From an uncultured Mycobacterium sp. (GTDB taxonomy: Bacteria; Actinomycetota; Actinomycetes; Mycobacteriales; Mycobacteriaceae): 64,000 nt of DNA. Made by a program: the position numbers and the translations under genes. Under the pieces are notes generated by a model that made no database searches, had not been told where the DNA came from, and saw only the letters and a program-made list of their open reading frames with translations. The DNA lies in NCBI GenBank assembly GCA_900078375.1, contig FLQS01000031.1:1-64000 (forward strand), read 5' to 3'. Below are positions 43,150 through 52,473 of the stretch, piece by piece. The stretch's first letter is position 1; each line of letters opens with the position of its first letter.

Positions 43150-44301
43150 ATGACCAGTGCGGCCGTCGTGAGCAGTCTGCGATCGCGCCGGCGGCGAGGC
43201 TTGAGCCTGCAGGCCCATGACCGCGACGAGGTCGCCGACATCCTCGCCAGCGCGCGGGCACGCTATCCCGGCATCCACCCGTCGGCCGCCATCACCGACT
43301 GTGCCGAGGCGCTCGATGTGCTCGACGCGGTCTGGCAGGCAGCCGTCGACACGCTGACCGCAACAGCGGTGCCGGAGAAGTGCGACATCGCACTGCTGTC
43401 CCGGGTCAAGTCGATGATCAGCCGCATCCAGGCCGGCGAGGTCGACCGGGTCGACAGCGCACTGGCCAGCCTGCGTGACGGGATCACCGAGCTCGAGCAG
43501 ATCGACGACCCCGGCCATCTGCTCGACCGCGCCGCCATCGCGGCCACCAACCTCGGATTCGACCGCGCCATGATCTCCTCGGTGCACGACGGCCAATGGC
43601 TCCCCGTCGCCGGACACATCGAACGCGATCCCGCATGGGCGTCGCAGATCGTTGCGGCCGGGCAAGAGGAGCCCGAAATCATCGACGCGGCCCTGCCCGA
43701 GGCCGAGATGCTGCGCAGGTTGCGGCCGATCCTGGTCGACGACGCGCAGAGGCTGGCGCGCCGCTATGCCACGATCATCGACATTTCCAAAGGACAGCGG
43801 TATCTCGCGGCGCCAATCATGTCCTGCCGAAACGTGATCGGGTTCGTCCACGCCGACACGTTCTACCGGCCCCGCCGGTTCACCAACACCGATATTCGGC
43901 TGCTGGGGCTGTTCGGCGAATTCCTGGGCACCACGATGACGCGCCTGATGATGCTCGACGAGCTCCGCGCCCTGCATGCCCAGGCCGAGGGCCTGACCTC
44001 CCGGATCGCCGAGCTGGAGCGGAGCTGGTCCGGCCGAACCTACCGCCGCCCAGCCCTGTCCCGCGCGGCCGATCCAGCGGCCCCACACTGCCCCGGCCGA
44101 GCCCCGGCCGCCAACGTCCTCACCCGCCGGGAACTCGAGGTGCTCGAGCTCGTCGCCGATGGCGCCACCAACGCGCGGATAGCCCGGGTGCTGACCATCT
44201 CCGAAGGCACCGTCAAGGGACACATGAAGCACATCTTCCGCAAGCTCGGCACGGCCAACCGGGCGGAGGCGGTGTCCTACTGGTTGCGGCTGACCACATG
44301 A
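43150..44301 (+). CDS. GAF-LuxR type transcriptional regulator
   Basis: A regulator of 383 residues. The middle (about 110-280) is a GAF-like sensor domain (LLDRAAIAATNLGFDRAMIS, then GQRYLAAPIMSCRNVIGFVHAD), followed by a short coiled-coil segment (ELRALHAQAEGLTSRIAELE). The last 60 residues are a LuxR-type helix-turn-helix: NVLTRRELEVLELVADGATN and ISEGTVKGHMKHIFRKLGT. ATG at 43150 has GAAGGAGA upstream. It sits in front of a P450 and an acyl-CoA ligase, with a 110-base gap, and likely controls them in response to a small molecule bound to the GAF domain. The ligand is unknown. Confidence 0.86.
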   Translation: MTSAAVVSSLRSRRRRGLSLQAHDRDEVADILASARARYPGIHPSAAITDCAEALDVLDAVWQAAVDTLTATAVPEKCDIALLSRVKSMISRIQAGEVDRVDSALASLRDGITELEQIDDPGHLLDRAAIAATNLGFDRAMISSVHDGQWLPVAGHIERDPAWASQIVAAGQEEPEIIDAALPEAEMLRRLRPILVDDAQRLARRYATIIDISKGQRYLAAPIMSCRNVIGFVHADTFYRPRRFTNTDIRLLGLFGEFLGTTMTRLMMLDELRALHAQAEGLTSRIAELERSWSGRTYRRPALSRAADPAAPHCPGRAPAANVLTRRELEVLELVADGATNARIARVLTISEGTVKGHMKHIFRKLGTANRAEAVSYWLRLTT

Positions 44302-44411
44302 CGCCGAGTGTCCGATCGGGAGGCAAACAGACCCTTTTGGAGGGCTTCCGGTACCCGCCGTCGGCTTCGACACTGAAGGCCAACGCAAACCACGCGTGCA
44401 CTGGAGGCACC

Positions 44412-45701
44412 ATGCACATCGACGGGCTCCTTCCCGCCACATCGGACAACAAGCCCGACTACTGCGACATCGAGGTCTCCAGCAAGGCGTTCTGGGCGCG
44501 GCCGGCGGCCGGCATGGAAGAGGTGTTCGCCCGACTCCGCGCCGAGCAGCCGGTGTCCTGGCAGCGCCCGATCGAAGGTGCGGTGGTACCCGACCCCGAC
44601 GATCCCGGTTTCTGGGCGGTCGTGCGTCACGCCGACATCAAGCGGGTCAGCCACGACAACCAGACCTTCGTTTCCGGCCAGGGCGTCTTCTTCGATCGGC
44701 TGCCCCCGGCGTTCCTGGAGATGGCGCTGTCCTTCCTGGCGATGGATCCGCCCCGGCACGACCAGCTGCGCCGCCTGGTCAGCAAGGCATTCACACCACG
44801 CCAGATCAAGCGCATCGAAGACAAGATCGAACTGGCCGCCAAACAGATCATCGACGAGATCGCCTCCGATCCGTCCGGTGAGATCGAGTTCATGGAAGCC
44901 TGCGCCAGCCGGTTGCCGGTGCGAATGTTCTGCGAGATGTTCGGGGTGCCACAGCATCTCGAGGAGGCAACGGTCAAGCATGTGATCGGGTCGGTGTCCT
45001 GGGCCGACGAGGAATACCTGGCCGGACGCAGCGCCGCCGAGGTGCAGTTGGAGTCGATCGCCGGGCTGCACCAGGTGGCCCAGGAGATCATCGAGATGCG
45101 CCGCAAGGAACCCGGCGACGACATCATCTCGTCGATGACGCAGGCCGAGATCGACGGGCAGCAGCTGACCGACTTCGAGATCGCGTCGTTCTTCTGCCTG
45201 TTGTCCGGTGCCGCCACCGACACCACCAAGACCACGCTCGGACACGCGGTACGGGCGCTGTCGCTGTTCCCCGAGCAGCGCGCGTGGTTGCTCGAGGACT
45301 TCGACGCGCGGATCGGCACCGCCATCGAGGAGTTCATCCGATGGGCGACACCGCTGCTCACCTTCAGCCGGACCGCCGTGGTCGAGACCGAACTGGGCGG
45401 GCAGAAGATCATGCCGGGTGACAAGGTGGTAATGATCTATTTGGCGGGCAATTTCGACTCCGAGGTGTTCGAGCGGCCGCACATGTTCGATCTGTCCCGG
45501 TCCCCTAATCCGCACGTGAGCTTCGGCGGTGGCGGCATACACTACTGCCTGGGTGCCAACCTGGCCCGATCGATGCTTCGGGCCGAAGCACGGGAGTTGT
45601 TCATGCGCATACCCGAATTCGAGACCGGTGAGCCAGACTTGTTGGGCACCAACTTCATCCACGGGATCAAACGGCTACCGTTCCGGTTCACGCCGCAATG
45701 A
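44412..45701 (+). CDS. Cytochrome P450
   Basis: A soluble bacterial P450 of 429 residues. The heme-binding loop reads HVSFGGGGIHYCLGANLAR with the thiolate Cys; the I-helix has CLLSGAATDTTKTTLGHA, where Ala-Ala-Thr-Asp-Thr takes the place of the usual AGxxT; the K-helix EEFIRW supplies ExxR. LAMDPPRHDQLRRLVSKAFTP is also typical. The group resembles mycobacterial steroid or fatty-acid hydroxylases (CYP125/142-like build), but I cannot give a subfamily. No ferredoxin gene is adjacent. ATG at 44412 follows CTGGAGGCACC. It overlaps the ligase gene as ATGA, so oxidation and CoA activation of the same compound is a sensible guess. Confidence 0.92.
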   Translation: MHIDGLLPATSDNKPDYCDIEVSSKAFWARPAAGMEEVFARLRAEQPVSWQRPIEGAVVPDPDDPGFWAVVRHADIKRVSHDNQTFVSGQGVFFDRLPPAFLEMALSFLAMDPPRHDQLRRLVSKAFTPRQIKRIEDKIELAAKQIIDEIASDPSGEIEFMEACASRLPVRMFCEMFGVPQHLEEATVKHVIGSVSWADEEYLAGRSAAEVQLESIAGLHQVAQEIIEMRRKEPGDDIISSMTQAEIDGQQLTDFEIASFFCLLSGAATDTTKTTLGHAVRALSLFPEQRAWLLEDFDARIGTAIEEFIRWATPLLTFSRTAVVETELGGQKIMPGDKVVMIYLAGNFDSEVFERPHMFDLSRSPNPHVSFGGGGIHYCLGANLARSMLRAEARELFMRIPEFETGEPDLLGTNFIHGIKRLPFRFTPQ

Positions 45702-47257
45702 CCGCCGGCACGTACCTCACGCAGGGGTTGCACAGGTCGTCGCGGGCCACCGGCGACGACACGATGACGATCTGCGGCGAGCGCGTCCGAACGTTCGCCG
45801 AGGTCGCCGATCGGGTGGCCCGGCTGGCCGGCGCATTCCAGTCGTTGGGCGCCCGCGAGGGTGACCGCATCGCCATCCTGTCGCTGAACTCCGATCGCTA
45901 CTCGGAGTACCTGCTCGCCACACCATGGGCCGGCGCAGTGGTCAACCCGATCAACATCCGCTGGAGCGCCGCCGAGATCGCCTACAGCCTGCACGACTCC
46001 GACACCCGGATACTGCTGATCGACGACACATTCCTGCCGCTGCTGCCCGAATTACATTCGCAATTCGGCGATTTGGCTGCCGTCATCCATTGCGGCGACG
46101 GCCCGACGCCGCAGGGCACGTTGGCTTACGAGGAGCTGGTGGCGGCCAGCGCGCCCGTGCCCGATGCACACCGCAATGGCTCGGATCTGGCCGGCGTCTT
46201 CTACACCGGAGGCACCAGCGGGCACCCCAAGGGCGTCATGCTGACCCACGACAACCTGATGACGTCGGCGCTGGGCTGCCTGGCGTCCGGGTACTTCCTG
46301 ACCTCGGGCGGGCCGCTGCTGCACGCCGCCCCGATGTTCCACCTCGCCGACCTGGCGATCTGGCTGGCACAGGTGATCCGCGGCGGCACCCACGTGTTCC
46401 TCCCGGCCTTCCGGCCCGATTCGGTGCTCGAGGCGGTGCAACAGCACCGGGTCAGCGACCTGCTGCTGGTTCCGACCATGGTGCAGATGCTCGTCGACCA
46501 TCCGGCCCTTCCCGGCTACGACACCAGCAGCCTGGACGCCGTCATGTACGGCGGCTCACCGATCTCGGCAGCCCTGCTGGAACGGGCCGCCGAACGCCTG
46601 CCCACCGCGTCGTTCGTGCAGGCTTACGGCATGACCGAGGTGTCGCCGGTCGCCACCCTGCTGTCGCCGCAGGACCACCACGATCCGGTGCTGCGCACCT
46701 CCGGCGGGCGCGCCGCGCCGCACTCGGAGGTGCGCATCGTCGGCGATGACGATGTCGAGCTGCCCCGTGGCGAGGTCGGCGAGATCGTCGTGCGCGGTGG
46801 GCATGTGATGGCCGGGTATTGGGGCAAACCCGAGGAGACCGCGATCGCGCTGCGGGGTGGCTGGATGCACACCGGTGACGCCGGATACCTGGACGAGCGC
46901 GGCTACCTCTTCGTCGTCGACCGTCTCAAGGACATGATCGTGTCCGGTGGGGAGAACGTGTACTCCGTGGAGGTGGAGAACGCGCTGGCCCGACACCCTG
47001 CGGTGGCCACGTGTGCCGTCATCGGAGTGCCGGACGAGCGGTGGGGCGAGCGGGTGCACGCCGTGGTGGTGCTGGCGGGCGGCCAACACGCCACCAATGA
47101 CGAGCTGCGGGAGTTCTGCAAGTCGCTCATCGGCAGCTACAAGATCCCCCGCAGCTTCGATGTCGTCGACGCACTGCCGGTGTCGGCGGCGGGCAAAATC
47201 CTCAAACGCGAACTGCGGGCTAAGTTTTGGAGTGGATCGGACCGCTCGGTCAGCTAG
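45698..47257 (+). CDS. Acyl-CoA synthetase (FadD type, AMP-forming)
   Basis: An adenylate-forming ligase of 519 residues. P-loop-like motif GVFYTGGTSGHPKGVMLTH; A5 region SFVQAYGMTEVSPVATLL; GGWMHTGDAGYLDERGYLFVVDR and the hinge DMIVSGGENVYSVEVE; final catalytic Lys in SAAGKILKREL. It joins CoA to a carboxylic acid with ATP. The Gly-Gly in YTGGTSG instead of YTSGTTG is shared with part of the mycobacterial FadD group. It is tied to the P450 gene by an ATGA overlap and meets the aldehyde dehydrogenase gene end to end with two bases between. Confidence 0.9.
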   Translation: MTAGTYLTQGLHRSSRATGDDTMTICGERVRTFAEVADRVARLAGAFQSLGAREGDRIAILSLNSDRYSEYLLATPWAGAVVNPINIRWSAAEIAYSLHDSDTRILLIDDTFLPLLPELHSQFGDLAAVIHCGDGPTPQGTLAYEELVAASAPVPDAHRNGSDLAGVFYTGGTSGHPKGVMLTHDNLMTSALGCLASGYFLTSGGPLLHAAPMFHLADLAIWLAQVIRGGTHVFLPAFRPDSVLEAVQQHRVSDLLLVPTMVQMLVDHPALPGYDTSSLDAVMYGGSPISAALLERAAERLPTASFVQAYGMTEVSPVATLLSPQDHHDPVLRTSGGRAAPHSEVRIVGDDDVELPRGEVGEIVVRGGHVMAGYWGKPEETAIALRGGWMHTGDAGYLDERGYLFVVDRLKDMIVSGGENVYSVEVENALARHPAVATCAVIGVPDERWGERVHAVVVLAGGQHATNDELREFCKSLIGSYKIPRSFDVVDALPVSAAGKILKRELRAKFWSGSDRSVS

Positions 47258-47259
47258 CC

Positions 47260-48717
47260 CTATTTGGTCAGCGCGATGTACTTGGTGTCCAAGTACTCGT
47301 CGATGCCTTCGATGCCGCCCTCGCGACCGAAGCCGGATTCCTTGACGCCGCCGAACGGCGCGGCAGGATCGGAGATCACGCCCCGGTTCACCCCGACCAT
47401 GCCGGACTCGATGGCCTCGGCGACCCGCAGGGCCCGGTCCAGCGACTCGGTGTAGATGTAGGCCGCCAGTCCGTATTCGGTGTTGTTGGCCGCGGCGACG
47501 CCGTCCTCCTCGGTGTCGAAGCCGATGATCGGCGCGACGGGCCCGAACACCTCCTCGGTGAGGATTCGCGCGTTCGGCGGGATGTCGGTCAGGACGGTGG
47601 CCGGGTAGAAGTTGCCCGGGCCGCCGGGCGCCTGACCGCCGAGCGCGACCGTCGCACCCTTGGCCACCGCGTCGTCGACCAGCTCCTGAACCTTGGCCAG
47701 CTGCTTGGTGTTGACCAGCGGGCCGAGCTTGGCCGACGGGTCGAGCCCGTTGCCCAGGTTGACCTCACCCATCCGCTTGACGAACTTGTCGGTGAATTCC
47801 TCGATGACGGCGTTGGCGACGTGGATGCGGTTGGCGGCCGTGCAGGCCTCGCCGCCGTTGCGCATCTTGGCCAGCATCGCGCCGTCGACCGCGGCGTCCA
47901 CGTCGGCGTCGTCGAAGACGACGAACGGCGCATTGCCGCCGAGTTCCATCGAGGTGCGCAGCAGCTTGTCCGCCGACTGGGCGACCAGCGCCTTGCCCAC
48001 TCCGGTGGAACCGGTGAACGTCAGCTTGCGCAACCGGCCGTCGTCGATCAGGGCCTTGGTGACATCGCCGGGCTTGCTGGTCGGCAGCACGGAGAGCACA
48101 CCCTTGGGCAGCCCGGCCTCATCCATCAGCTTGGCCAGCGCCAGCATGCTCAGCGGGGTTTCCTGGGCCGGCTTGACGATCATCGTGCAGCCGGCCGCCA
48201 TGGCCGGGCCGATCTTGCGGGTGCCCATGGCCAGCGGGAAGTTCCACGGCGTGATGGCGTAGCAGGGACCCACCGGCTGCTTGGTGACGATGATGCGGCC
48301 GGTCCCGGCCGGAGCCGGCGTGTACCGCCCGCCGATGCGCACCGCCTCCTCGGCGAACCAGCGGAAGAACTCGGCGCCGTATTTGACCTCGCCCAGGCTC
48401 TCGGCGACGACCTTGCCCATCTCCAATGTCATCAACGTGGCGAGGTCGTCGGCGCGGGCGATGATCGTCTCGAACACCGAGCGCAGGATCTCGCCGCGGT
48501 CCCGGGCGGGCGTCGCCGCCCACTCGGCCTGCACGGCGCTCGCGGCATCAAGGGCGGCAACGGCGTCGGCGGCGGTCGCGTCGGCCACGGTGGTGAGGAC
48601 AGTGTCGTTGGAGGGGTCGTAAACCTCGAACGTGGACGAGCCGGGCCGCTCTTCACCGCCGATCCACAGTCCGGTGGGAACCGACGACAGCAGCCGTTCA
48701 ATGTCTTGGGTGCTCAT
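47260..48717 (-). CDS. NAD(P)-dependent aldehyde dehydrogenase, succinate-semialdehyde type (GabD2-like)
   Basis: An aldehyde dehydrogenase of 485 residues. Visible: AITPWNFPLAMGTRKIGPAM, the cofactor site FTGSTGVGKAL, the general base Glu in LELGG-like SMELGGNAPFVVFDDAD, the nucleophile Cys in NGGEACTAANRIHVAN, and EEVFGPVAPIIGF. The pattern is that of succinate-semialdehyde dehydrogenases. ATG at 48715-48717 (MSTQDIERLL) has GGAGGT directly before it, which is too close for normal use; a GTG at 48742-48744 with TAGTGT upstream could start a leaderless message and add nine residues. It is divergent from pgi. A role in GABA or fatty-aldehyde oxidation is possible. Confidence 0.87.
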   Translation of the reverse strand: MSTQDIERLLSSVPTGLWIGGEERPGSSTFEVYDPSNDTVLTTVADATAADAVAALDAASAVQAEWAATPARDRGEILRSVFETIIARADDLATLMTLEMGKVVAESLGEVKYGAEFFRWFAEEAVRIGGRYTPAPAGTGRIIVTKQPVGPCYAITPWNFPLAMGTRKIGPAMAAGCTMIVKPAQETPLSMLALAKLMDEAGLPKGVLSVLPTSKPGDVTKALIDDGRLRKLTFTGSTGVGKALVAQSADKLLRTSMELGGNAPFVVFDDADVDAAVDGAMLAKMRNGGEACTAANRIHVANAVIEEFTDKFVKRMGEVNLGNGLDPSAKLGPLVNTKQLAKVQELVDDAVAKGATVALGGQAPGGPGNFYPATVLTDIPPNARILTEEVFGPVAPIIGFDTEEDGVAAANNTEYGLAAYIYTESLDRALRVAEAIESGMVGVNRGVISDPAAPFGGVKESGFGREGGIEGIDEYLDTKYIALTK

Positions 48718-48767
48718 ACCTCCATCATGTACACCTTTGGACACCTCGTCACACTAGGGTCGAACGA

Positions 48768-50417
48768 ATGACTGGAGACATTTCCGCTACCCCCGAATGG
48801 AACGCGCTACGTCGCCACCACGACCAGATCGCCGGGAAGCACCTCCGCGAGCTTTTCGCCGAAGACCCCGACCGCGGCAGCGAGCTCACGGTCACCGTCG
48901 GTGACCTTTACATCGATTACAGCAAGCACCGCGTCACCCGGGAAACGCTGACCCTGCTGGTCGACCTTGCCCGCGCCGCGCACCTCGAAGAGCGCCGCGA
49001 CGCGATGCTGGCGGGCGAGCACATCAACACCTCCGAGGACCGCGCCGTGCTGCACACCGCGCTGCGGCTGCCACGCGACACCGAGCTGGTCGTGGACGGC
49101 CAGAATGTGGTCGCCGATGTGCACGAGGTGCTCGACGCGATGGGCGACTTCACCGACCGGCTGCGCAACGGTGACTGGACCGGCGCCACCGGCGAGCGGA
49201 TCAAGACCGTGGTCAACATCGGTATCGGCGGCTCGGACCTGGGCCCGGTCATGGTGTATCAGGCGCTGCGCCACTACGCCGACGCCGGCATCTCGGCGCG
49301 GTTCGTCTCCAACGTCGACCCGGCCGACCTGGTGGCCAAACTGGACGGACTCGAGCCTGCCACAACACTTTTCATCATCGCCTCCAAGACGTTCTCGACG
49401 CTGGAGACGCTGACCAACGCCACCGCCGCGCGGCGCTGGCTCACCGACGCCCTTGGCGATGCCGCGGTGTCGAAGCACTTCGTGGCCGTGTCGACCAACA
49501 AGAAACTCGTCGACGCGTTCGGCATCAACACCGACAACATGTTCGGCTTCTGGGACTGGGTGGGCGGCCGCTATTCGGTGGACTCGGCGATCGGCCTTTC
49601 GGTGATGGCGGCAATCGGCCGGGAGGCGTTCGCCGACTTCCTGTCCGGCTTCCACCTCGTCGACCGCCACTTCGCCACCGCGCCACTGGAATCCAACGCG
49701 CCGGCGCTTCTGGGCTTGATCGGGCTCTGGTACTCCGACTTCTTCGGCGCCGAGACCCGCGCGGTGCTGCCGTACTCCAACGACCTGTCCCGGTTCGCGG
49801 CGTACCTACAGCAGCTGACGATGGAGTCCAACGGCAAGTCGGTCAAATCGGACGGCACCGCGGTAACAACCGAGACCGGCGAAATCTTCTGGGGCGAACC
49901 GGGAACCAACGGGCAGCACGCGTTCTATCAGTTGCTGCACCAGGGCACCCGACTGGTGCCCGCCGACTTCATCGGTTTCAGCGAGCCCACCGACGACCTG
50001 CCCACCGCCGACGGGTCGGGCAGCATGCACGACCTGCTGATGAGCAACTTCTTCGCACAGACCCAGGTACTGGCCTTCGGCAAGACCGCGGCCGAGATAG
50101 CTGCCGAGGGAACCCCCGCGAACGTCGTACCGCACAAGGTGATGCCGGGCAACCGGCCGAGTACGTCGATCCTGGCGAACCGGCTGACCCCGTCTGTGGT
50201 GGGACAGCTGATCGCGCTCTACGAGCATCAGGTTTTCACCGAGGGCGTGATCTGGGGCATCGACTCGTTCGACCAGTGGGGTGTGGAGCTGGGCAAGACT
50301 CAGGCCAAGGCGCTGCTCGGGGTGATCACCAGCGACGGTTCACCGGCCAAGCAGACCGACAGCTCGACCGACGAGCTGGTGCGCCGCTACCGCGAGGAGC
50401 GCGGCCGGGCTCGCTAG
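48768..50417 (+). CDS. pgi: Glucose-6-phosphate isomerase
   Basis: An enzyme of 549 residues that interconverts glucose-6-phosphate and fructose-6-phosphate. Signature segments: VVNIGIGGSDLGPVMVYQAL, IASKTFSTLETLTNA, the PGI signature FWDWVGGRYSVDSAIGLSV, and the C-terminal GIDSFDQWGVELGKTQAK with the catalytic Lys; Glu in FWGEPGTNGQHAFYQLLHQG. ATG at 48768. It lies divergent from the aldehyde dehydrogenase gene and overlaps the convergent SDR gene by four bases. By order it is Rv0946c. Confidence 0.97.
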   Translation: MTGDISATPEWNALRRHHDQIAGKHLRELFAEDPDRGSELTVTVGDLYIDYSKHRVTRETLTLLVDLARAAHLEERRDAMLAGEHINTSEDRAVLHTALRLPRDTELVVDGQNVVADVHEVLDAMGDFTDRLRNGDWTGATGERIKTVVNIGIGGSDLGPVMVYQALRHYADAGISARFVSNVDPADLVAKLDGLEPATTLFIIASKTFSTLETLTNATAARRWLTDALGDAAVSKHFVAVSTNKKLVDAFGINTDNMFGFWDWVGGRYSVDSAIGLSVMAAIGREAFADFLSGFHLVDRHFATAPLESNAPALLGLIGLWYSDFFGAETRAVLPYSNDLSRFAAYLQQLTMESNGKSVKSDGTAVTTETGEIFWGEPGTNGQHAFYQLLHQGTRLVPADFIGFSEPTDDLPTADGSGSMHDLLMSNFFAQTQVLAFGKTAAEIAAEGTPANVVPHKVMPGNRPSTSILANRLTPSVVGQLIALYEHQVFTEGVIWGIDSFDQWGVELGKTQAKALLGVITSDGSPAKQTDSSTDELVRRYREERGRAR

Positions 50418-51163
50418 GCGAACGGCTTGGTGAACCGCGGCGGCAGGATCCGCAGCAGGGCCACCAGCGGAATCCATGGCCAGCCCGGCACAATCGCGCG
50501 TCCGCTCTCGCGTTCGATGGCGTTGACCATGTGGCGCACGCCGGTGTCGTTATCCACCATCAGCATGGTGGTGTTCGACTTCCCGGTCATCTCCGACTCG
50601 ATGTAGCCGGGTTCGACGACCGTGACTTTGATTGGGCCGGAGGCATATTCGGCGCGCAGCGACTCGCCGAGCGAGGTCACCCCCGCCTTACTCGCGGCGT
50701 AGGCGGCCTTGACACCGGGCACGCCCTTGTTGCCCAGCACGCTCGAGATCAGCACCAGGTGCCCCGATCCCGCGGTCTTGAACATCGCCAGCGCCGTCTC
50801 GGTCTGCACCAGCGCCGAGACGAGGTTGGTCTCGATGGTGGCCTTGTTGGCCCACAGCTTGCCCGACCCGAGCACCGCACCTTTGCCGATACCCGCGTTG
50901 ACGATGATCCTGTCGAGACCGCCGAGCTGCTCGGAGAGTTCGGCGAACACCGTCGGCACCCGGTCGTGGTCGTTGACGTCGAGGGCGGCAACGGCGATCC
51001 TGATGTCCGGGTGGCGCTGGAGCAGTTCGGCCTTCAGCTCGTCGAGGCGGTCGACGCGGCGCGCACAGAGGGCCAGGTCGCGGCCCTTGGCTGCGAAGGC
51101 ACGGGCCATGCCCGCACCCAGCCCGGAGCTCGCACCGGTGATGAGGATCTTCTGGCGGGTCAC
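50414..51163 (-). CDS. SDR-family oxidoreductase (Rv0945-like)
   Basis: A classical short-chain dehydrogenase of 249 residues: cofactor site LITGASSGLGAGMARAFAAK, an Arg in CARRVDRLDEL that suggests NADP, NAGIG, and the catalytic set VLISSVLGNKGVPGVKAAYAASKAG (Ser, Tyr, Lys). The C-terminal WPWIPLVALLRILPPRF is hydrophobic and may touch the membrane. It follows the Fpg-like gene by 16 bases and so is the last gene of the minus-strand series that begins near 56.8 kb. It matches Rv0945; the substrate is unknown. Confidence 0.87.
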   Translation of the reverse strand: MTRQKILITGASSGLGAGMARAFAAKGRDLALCARRVDRLDELKAELLQRHPDIRIAVAALDVNDHDRVPTVFAELSEQLGGLDRIIVNAGIGKGAVLGSGKLWANKATIETNLVSALVQTETALAMFKTAGSGHLVLISSVLGNKGVPGVKAAYAASKAGVTSLGESLRAEYASGPIKVTVVEPGYIESEMTGKSNTTMLMVDNDTGVRHMVNAIERESGRAIVPGWPWIPLVALLRILPPRFTKPFA

Positions 51164-51179
51164 CGGGACAGAGTAGCGA

Positions 51180-52034
51180 CTATTTCAGCAGCTTCGACAT
51201 CCGCCGGTCGGCCAGAACCTTGCCCCCGGTCTGGCAGGTCGGGCAGTACTGAAACGACTTGTCGACGAAGGACACCTCGCGCACCGTGTCGCCGCACACC
51301 GGACACGGCAATCCGGTACGGGCATGCACCCGCAGCCCGGATCGCTTCTCCCCCTTCAGGGTTGCCGCCTGCTGGCCGACCGAGCGTTGTACGGCGTCGG
51401 TCAGCACCGAGATCATCGCGTCGTGCAACGCACCCAACTGCGCGGCGGTGAGCTTGTTCGCGGTGGCGAACGGGGACAGCTTCGCGACATGCAGGATCTC
51501 GTCGCTGTAGGCGTTGCCGATCCCGGCGATGACTTTCTGGTCGGTGATCACCGTCTTGATCCGGCCGCCATGGGGTTTGAGGATCTCGGCCAGCTGCGCG
51601 GGGCCGATCTCCAGCGCGTCGGGGCCCAGTGTCGCAATACCGGGGACCGTGGCGGGGTCGTCGACGATCCACACCGCCAGCCGCTTCTGGGTGCCGGCCT
51701 CGGTCAGGTCGAATCCCTCGCTGCCATCGAGGTGCACCCGCAGCGCGATCGGACCCTTGCCCGGCTTGAGCGGAGCGGCGGCGAGCTTGTCGCTCCATTT
51801 CAGCCACCCGGCCCGCGACAGATGGGTGATCAGCCACAGGTCGCCGGCCTGCATGCCGAGATACTTCCCCCAGCGCGCGGCACCCGTGACGGGCCGCCCG
51901 TGCAAGGCCGTCGGCGGCGGATCGAAGGTCTTCAGCACCGACAACGCCGCGACGTCGATCCGCCCGACCGTTTTGCCGACGGCATGCCGGCGCAGGTGGT
52001 CGGCCAGCGCCTCCACTTCCGGCAGTTCAGGCAT
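51180..52034 (-). CDS. Fpg/Nei-family DNA glycosylase, full length
   Basis: A DNA glycosylase/AP lyase of 284 residues. It keeps all parts of the family: N-terminal PELPEVEALADHLRRH with catalytic Pro and Glu, the Lys in GAARWGKYLG, the H2TH domain with VITDQKVIAGIGNAYSDEIL, and a C-terminal zinc finger with CPVCGDTVREV then YCPTCQTGGK (four Cys). It removes oxidised bases from DNA. I recall Rv0944, at the same place in M. tuberculosis, as a short protein of about 158 residues, so the intact form here is the likely ancestral state. It lies 18 bases after the YvlD-like gene on the same strand. Confidence 0.92.
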   Translation of the reverse strand: MPELPEVEALADHLRRHAVGKTVGRIDVAALSVLKTFDPPPTALHGRPVTGAARWGKYLGMQAGDLWLITHLSRAGWLKWSDKLAAAPLKPGKGPIALRVHLDGSEGFDLTEAGTQKRLAVWIVDDPATVPGIATLGPDALEIGPAQLAEILKPHGGRIKTVITDQKVIAGIGNAYSDEILHVAKLSPFATANKLTAAQLGALHDAMISVLTDAVQRSVGQQAATLKGEKRSGLRVHARTGLPCPVCGDTVREVSFVDKSFQYCPTCQTGGKVLADRRMSKLLK

Positions 52035-52052
52035 GGATCCAGGCTAGCTGCG

Positions 52053-52445
52053 TCAGTTGCGGTCGGCGTCTTTGAACGGCAACGAGAACAGCCAGCTGAC
52101 GAGCGACAGCACGATCGCGGCCCAGATGGCGGTCCACCAGAACTGGTTGATCTGCAATCCCCAGTGGGTGGTGTGCTCGGTGATCCACGCGGTGATCCAC
52201 AACATCAGCGCGTTGATGACGACGTGAATCAGCCCGAGCGTCAGGATGTAGAGCGGTATCGACAAGAGCTGCACGAGCGGTTTGACGATCGCGTTCACCA
52301 GGCCGAAGATCACCGCGACCACCAGAACGATGCCGATCCGCTGTAGTGCCGTATCGCCGCCGACGAAACTGATGCCGGGCACGATCAGCGTGACGACCCA
52401 CAGCGCCAGTCCGGTGACTGCGGCGCGAAGCAAAAACGGTCCCAT
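52053..52445 (-). CDS. YvlD/phage-holin-4-type membrane protein
   Basis: A protein of 130 residues with four predicted membrane segments (LRAAVTGLALWVVTLIV, IGIVLVVAVIFGLVNAIV, YILTLGLIHVVINALMLW, WWTAIWAAIVLSLVSWLF). The segment GLVNAIVKPLVQLLSIPLYI is the mark of the YvlD family, common in bacteria and sometimes labelled phage holin family 4, though no phage context is present. Function is unknown; some members are tied to envelope stress. It lies between cobF (28 bases away) and the Fpg-like gene (18 bases), so it is part of the same transcript. Confidence 0.82.
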   Translation of the reverse strand: MGPFLLRAAVTGLALWVVTLIVPGISFVGGDTALQRIGIVLVVAVIFGLVNAIVKPLVQLLSIPLYILTLGLIHVVINALMLWITAWITEHTTHWGLQINQFWWTAIWAAIVLSLVSWLFSLPFKDADRN

Positions 52446-52473
52446 GCGGTGATCTTGTCAGACCTAGAGCCGG

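Noticed and set aside
43596..44411. Upstream extension of the P450 frame over the LuxR gene
   Set aside because: It is an Arg/Pro-rich shadow of the regulator gene; the P450 starts at 44412 after a clear ribosome site.
52053..52445. A prophage remnant suggested by a holin-like protein
   Set aside because: The protein is of the widespread YvlD type, and no other phage gene, integrase or attachment site is nearby.
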